Shown here one piece after another: positions 23,370 through 26,931 of a stretch of DNA of 26,931 nucleotides (position 1 is the first letter of the stretch; each line of letters opens with the position of its first letter). The notes below the pieces were generated by a model, which worked only from the letters and a program-made list of their open reading frames with translations, had not been told where the DNA came from and ran no database searches. Origin of the DNA: a virus. The position numbers and the translations under genes were made by a program. The stretch covers positions 1-26,931 of IMG/VR virus record IMGVR_UViG_3300017755_003472. The stretch is one strand, 5' to 3'.

Positions 23370-23695
23370 ACCTGTATATATATCAACTTTATGTAACCAA
23401 TCTTCTTTAAGTCCTTTGAAAAAATATAATAGTTTATTGGATGGTCTACCCCTCTCAAATCTCCCCCATATATCGGTAAAAGAAATAATAATATTTACCT
23501 GTATATATTGTAGCAAAATTTTATGGCGATCTTTAGGTGGTATTACCCTCTAAACTATAAAATAATATTAATAATTAGCACCATACTTAAGAACCGTAAG
23601 ACCCCCCCACATCTTATGGCATATTAGGTGTAATATGGTGTGGATTCAGTGCGGTTTACCATCTAATTTACTATGCCGAGATTTACCTGTATATT
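23370..23695 (+). repeat. Three direct ACCTGTATAT repeats (iteron-like)
   Basis: ACCTGTATATA at 23370-23380 and 23497-23507, ACCTGTATATT at 23685-23695, all in the same orientation and outside genes. Single further copies are at 21222-21230 (ACCTGTATA) and, inverted, at 914-923 (ATATACAGGT, beside the primase-helicase start). No copy was seen by eye in the virion half. Confidence 0.5.
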
Positions 23696-23708
23696 TAGAA
23701 ACAAAAAA

Positions 23709-23740
23709 AATGATAGCATAAGTCGGATTATACTATCATT
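23709..23740 (+). terminator. Strong stem-loop followed by a T-rich tract
   Basis: AATGATAG (23709-23716) pairs perfectly with CTATCATT (23733-23740). Inside, after one C-A mismatch, ATAA pairs with TTAT around the loop GTCGGA. T-rich DNA follows (ATTTTTATTTATT). It resembles a transcription terminator or the 3' end of a structured RNA and is unrelated to the 54-bp repeats. Confidence 0.55.
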
Positions 23741-23916
23741 ATTTTTATTTATTATTTTACTTGTGATTTACTACCAAATTTTTAATAGGTTGATATATAT
23801 TTTATGTCTTTATCTCAACCGTTTACCGTCTTGTCTGTGTTGATATAGTTTTAATATATAATTATACTTATATTTCATAACATTTACCCCATATATACTA
23901 AAGTTGTTTTTTTTAA

Positions 23917-23970
23917 GAACCTATGTTCATATTTATTGACTTGTTAGTTAATATTTTAGATTTTGAGTTC
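23917..23970 (+). repeat. 54-bp directional palindrome, copy 8 (orientation A, most diverged)
   Basis: GAACCTATGTTCA at left, centre GACTTGTTAGTTAA, right end TTTTGAGTTC. Pairing is weaker than in the other copies, though length and outer ends hold. It lies 5 bp past the primase-helicase stop. Confidence 0.85.
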
Positions 23971-23975
23971 CATTT

Positions 23976-26931
23976 TTATAAATCTTCTTTCATCATACAA
24001 CTCATACACTTTTCCAATAAACATTTTTTACCACATCCAACACAATGTCCTTTTGTTCCTACATCTAATGCCGAAACCATTTCCTCGTCTGAACTTGGTT
24101 CATATTCTTCTTCATCATCGGTTTCCATATCGGTTTCCTCATCCAAAGCATCATCAATAAAATCCACTGGGAGTTCTTCATCAAATCTTTTTTTATAAAT
24201 ATTGAATCTATTATATTTTGATGATCCCCATTTTTTTGCCTCATCATCTTGTGTTTTTTCATCAAGTCCATTTTTTTTAGTTGCTTTTTCAACAAAATTT
24301 CTAATAACCATTTTAGTAAGTTTCTTTTTTTTACCATCTACTTTAATATATTTTACCCCATTGTTTACACATTCCATACCGAATTCATCTTTTAATAGTT
24401 GGGTGAAAAGTCCTTTTAATTGTTTGGTGTTTAACTCTGGGATTAGTTCGTCTTTTTTCCATTTCAAGTAACCATCCGTAAGCATTAAATTTAATGATTT
24501 TACATCAATGTTTTTATAATCATCCATCAAAACTTTGAAATCTTCGCCCACGAATTCTTTGTCAATGTTGATGTTATCATCTTCAATAAATCCCAATTTG
24601 TTGAAAAATTTCAATAAATGTTCATATCTTTTTAATTTTAAATCATACATTTCCATCGGCATTTGATCTTCTTTTCCTTTGTCTTCCCTCCATCCCTGAA
24701 AATTTATAAAATCATATTCAATATCATTTAACATTTGCTTGAAACTTCTCACACTTCCAAGTTTTTTTCTTTCCGATGGTTCGGTGTAGTATTTGTTGAA
24801 AAATTCTTTTTTAATAGTTGGATCAATATCCGTTTTAACTTGTTCTTTTTGATAATTATATTTAATATATGCTTTAATTTTTTCATCTTCAACTATTGGT
24901 TTATTAACCCTGATGTCTTCCAACATATTTTTAATTACTAATTTTTCTTCATATTTAATATCTTCAATATCATCCCAATCCCACATCTCCACATCTAATT
25001 CCAATTTGGTTTCATCAACAATTGTTCCTACTGGATGGATATTCTCTTCATATAAATATCTTTTGGCAAAACCATTGAGGCAAAGTGAACTGACATTGAA
25101 TTCTAATTTATTGTGAATATTAATATTATAAATATATGAGAGTTTTTCCATATTTGCTAAGGTTTTGACTTCATCTTCAAATAATTGTAGTTTATATTTT
25201 TCTTCAATCTCTTCTACTCCATCTTTTGTAAGTGGCATAATTTCATATGGATGACCTTTAAATTTATCATTCAAACAAATGTAAATCACATTACTTTTGA
25301 AAACTCTGACTCTTTTGTGTGCTTGGATAGTATCTCTAAAATGACAACTTCCTTTATTTACACTATATATGAATAGTGTGTCAAATTGTTTTGAAACTTC
25401 TTTCACATCATAACTAATACCAGCGGTAATAGTTGGAGTATAGATTAGTAAATCACATTCTGACCACTCCTTGTTGACATTACAACTAAGAGGCAAAGGG
25501 TTTTTATTATTGTAAGATTTAATATTATAGTTTGGGTTTTGTTCTATCACATATTCACTTAATTTTTTAGAACCACATACAACGGCACATCTTTTTCCCT
25601 CATCCAAACATTTTTTAATTTGTTTAGTAAATGCCATTTTGTCTACTTCAATATAATCTCTTTTAGCATATTTAAAATTATTTTTAAGAAAGAAACCTTT
25701 TTTATTTTCAATATCATCTCCGTAAATGTCTTTAATAAAATCATAACTTCTTGAAGTCAAATAAGCATCCATCACCATAATTTTTGGCGAATTTGTAATC
25801 ATATCAAATATTTTAGTAGCACCTTCAATAGGTTTATTTTTAATAAACATTTGACCCATCAAATTATCGGAAATAGATTCACTTTCATCAATAATAACAA
25901 TATCATATTTATCTCTACAATATTGGATGCTCTCAACACTACAAATAATTCTATTTTGATCTTTAATAGTTGATTTATCATCAATATCCAAATAATTTTT
26001 GAAACCATATTTTTTAAAATCACTAATCATACTTGAGGCGAATGCCCTTTTACAACTAAAATACACAATTGATTTATATTTAATTGATGGGTCTGAAAAT
26101 ATATCCTCAGTTTTACCATCAAATGATCTTGTGCCAATTTTTACACTTTTTGTTTTTTCATCAAATACCTTTGCTAATGTATAACTTTTTCCAGTTCCCA
26201 TAGGGGATTTAATATTAATAATATCATATTTATTAACCGTATCTACCATTGAAAATTCTTCACATTCAATAAATCTACTATTGATGGTTTTTTCATCACA
26301 ATTATATGTGGGTTTATCATTAAATAATGGGTCAAAAATACTTGTATTATTATCCATATTTTTATTAAATACCCTTGCCAAATTATAAAGTGTTTTCCAT
26401 CTAAAACCTTTTGTTGTTTCGTGGTTCAAATAATCATCCCTGAGGTCATCTTCCGTAATATCATCATTATATTTTTTAGTCCATTTTGTGTAAAGTTTCA
26501 AACCTTCTTCACTATTTTTTGTAATGTTAGAAATACACCACCCAACCATCTTAAAAATAGTTCTTGAAACATTTTTGCCATTTGGAATAGAGTTTAAATA
26601 ATATGGTAAACCGTCTGACTTTTTACCATCAATTTTACCAAGTTTAAATCCTGAACCAAATGCCTGAGAATATTCCTTAAAAATAATTGCTTCATCAAAA
26701 TTTAATGACATTTTCTTCCCATTTGCGGTTTTAATTGTTTTCTTTTTTACATCAACATCCTCATATTTTGAAACATCATAATATTTAGGATTTTCTTGAA
26801 TTTTAGTTAATAAAAATTCCGATAATTCTGAACCATTTTTAGTTGGTTTTTGAATAATTTTTTTAAATGCTTTACTCTGATATGGTAGTTTAAATGCTTG
26901 ATTATTTCCATAAACCGCAAAATCCAAAACT
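23976..26931 (-). CDS. Primase-helicase, C-terminal part (end of AEP domain, SF2 UL9/origin-binding-type helicase, zinc-binding tail)
   Basis: This is the remainder of the protein that begins at 860; numbering is for the joined 1,271-aa chain. VLDFAVYGNNQAFKLPYQSK (about 287-307) is the AEP motif III region, with D290. A superfamily 2 helicase follows: Walker A GTGKS (532-536), DESES box (635-639), MDAYL (about 674-678), a TAGIS motif V (about 789-793) and a Q...R.R motif VI (about 822-829). The DESES and MDA style matches the herpesvirus origin-binding protein family (Herpes_ori_bp, UL9 type), which in several giant viruses and PLVs is fused to a primase. The C-terminus has an acidic Asp/Glu run, then a zinc-ribbon-like CxxC...CxxC within its last 24 residues. 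Expected role: origin recognition or unwinding plus priming. The stop is 5 bp from palindrome copy 8. TTG at 26927 is a frame artefact of the cut, not a start. Confidence 0.9.
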   Translation of the reverse strand, partial: VLDFAVYGNNQAFKLPYQSKAFKKIIQKPTKNGSELSEFLLTKIQENPKYYDVSKYEDVDVKKKTIKTANGKKMSLNFDEAIIFKEYSQAFGSGFKLGKIDGKKSDGLPYYLNSIPNGKNVSRTIFKMVGWCISNITKNSEEGLKLYTKWTKKYNDDITEDDLRDDYLNHETTKGFRWKTLYNLARVFNKNMDNNTSIFDPLFNDKPTYNCDEKTINSRFIECEEFSMVDTVNKYDIINIKSPMGTGKSYTLAKVFDEKTKSVKIGTRSFDGKTEDIFSDPSIKYKSIVYFSCKRAFASSMISDFKKYGFKNYLDIDDKSTIKDQNRIICSVESIQYCRDKYDIVIIDESESISDNLMGQMFIKNKPIEGATKIFDMITNSPKIMVMDAYLTSRSYDFIKDIYGDDIENKKGFFLKNNFKYAKRDYIEVDKMAFTKQIKKCLDEGKRCAVVCGSKKLSEYVIEQNPNYNIKSYNNKNPLPLSCNVNKEWSECDLLIYTPTITAGISYDVKEVSKQFDTLFIYSVNKGSCHFRDTIQAHKRVRVFKSNVIYICLNDKFKGHPYEIMPLTKDGVEEIEEKYKLQLFEDEVKTLANMEKLSYIYNINIHNKLEFNVSSLCLNGFAKRYLYEENIHPVGTIVDETKLELDVEMWDWDDIEDIKYEEKLVIKNMLEDIRVNKPIVEDEKIKAYIKYNYQKEQVKTDIDPTIKKEFFNKYYTEPSERKKLGSVRSFKQMLNDIEYDFINFQGWREDKGKEDQMPMEMYDLKLKRYEHLLKFFNKLGFIEDDNINIDKEFVGEDFKVLMDDYKNIDVKSLNLMLTDGYLKWKKDELIPELNTKQLKGLFTQLLKDEFGMECVNNGVKYIKVDGKKKKLTKMVIRNFVEKATKKNGLDEKTQDDEAKKWGSSKYNRFNIYKKRFDEELPVDFIDDALDEETDMETDDEEEYEPSSDEEMVSALDVGTKGHCVGCGKKCLLEKCMSCMMKEDL

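Larger units (their letters stand above)
23262..23916. other. Gene-free structured region; candidate replication origin or noncoding RNA locus
   Basis: About 650 bp without a convincing gene, in a genome whose other spacers are mostly under 150 bp. It holds palindrome copy 7 at its left edge, two TCAACTAATA sites (23293, 23361), three ACCTGTATAT repeats (23370, 23497, 23685), a run of seven C (23602-23608) in otherwise AT-rich DNA, a potential long-range stem (GGCATATTAG at 23619-23628 with CTAA at about 23663 and TATGCC at 23672-23677), and a strong hairpin (23709-23740). Further GTTGATAT words occur at about 23789 and 23839. It lies between the early-type cluster and the end of the primase-helicase gene. 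A plus-strand frame at 23290-23553 looks non-coding. Confidence 0.5.

Noticed and set aside
23290-23553. Plus-strand 87-codon frame directly after palindrome copy 7
   Set aside because: Composition (Leu/Ile/Tyr/Ser without domain pattern) fits chance translation, it overlaps iteron-like repeats, and there is no promoter-like element ending at the ATG.
23590-23680. tRNA gene in the GC-richer part of the gene-free region
   Set aside because: No acceptor stem with a T-arm GGTTC-type box at proper spacing was found by eye.
938-23970. CRISPR array
   Set aside because: The repeats are kilobases apart, palindromic throughout, in both orientations, and no cas genes exist.
938-23970. Copies of a small transposable element (MITE)
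   Set aside because: No consistent target-site duplication is visible at the ends, and no transposase is encoded; kept only as an alternative history for how the copies spread.
26925-26927. TTG as a start codon for the right-end minus frame
   Set aside because: The frame is open to the window edge and joins in phase with the frame ending at base 1; the TTG is an internal Leu next to a catalytic Asp.
1-26931. Classical virophage (lavidavirus) identity
   Set aside because: No cysteine protease and no recognisable virophage-type capsid or penton pair were seen; the gene set fits PLVs better, though this rests on memory without searches.

Overview
The window looks like the complete, circular (or circularly permuted) 26,931-bp genome of a small eukaryotic dsDNA virus of the polinton-like virus (PLV)/virophage type. 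The signs are a low-GC genome that is almost all coding, intron-free genes spaced tens of bases apart, an A32/HerA-type packaging ATPase, capsid-like proteins of the double-jelly-roll style, a tyrosine recombinase, a viral primase-helicase, and lysine-rich core-like proteins. No ribosomal, tRNA or cellular housekeeping gene is visible. I see no protein-primed DNA polymerase B and no Ulp1-type protease, so replication probably relies on the primase-helicase plus host or giant-virus enzymes. An aquatic protist host is inference.

Circularity: a minus-strand reading frame runs off base 1 and another, in the same frame, runs in from base 26931. Joined, they give one 1,271-aa protein. Its archaeo-eukaryotic primase motifs DxD and WH lie in the base-1 piece and the third catalytic Asp lies in the base-26931 piece. 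The window was therefore opened inside one gene.

Layout. 1-860 and 23976-26931 (minus): primase-helicase. 1058-4307 (plus): basic coiled-coil protein, packaging ATPase, DUF5872-like basic protein, disordered virion-like protein. 4356-4490 (minus): 44-aa microprotein. 4651-12889 (plus): 1,060-aa repeat-containing virion protein, 64-aa basic protein, major capsid protein, 88-aa DUF5754-like protein, 800-aa virion protein, 62-aa Cys-containing protein. 12886-13929 (minus): tyrosine recombinase. 14003-14290 (plus): small coiled coil. 14352-17065 (minus): a small protein and three fibre or spike candidates. 17174-21125 (plus): two further capsid-like proteins and a very basic core-like protein. 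21277-23261 (plus): a probable early cluster with a RING-H2 protein, a multi-CxxC protein and small proteins. 23262-23916: the only long gene-free stretch, unusually structured, a candidate origin or noncoding RNA.

Two signals go beyond a gene list. First, eight copies of an exactly 54-bp, directional, imperfect palindrome centred on CTAATTAG are scattered round the circle, always between genes or at gene ends, in both orientations. Second, there are two promoter classes. Virion genes carry an AAAATATATTATA...TATATACA element that ends directly at the ATG. The 21.1-23.4 kb cluster and the start of the primase gene carry TYAACTAATA. The palindrome core resembles the second motif, which suggests that a single virus-encoded DNA-binding activity could link replication, early expression and these palindromes. 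That link is inference.
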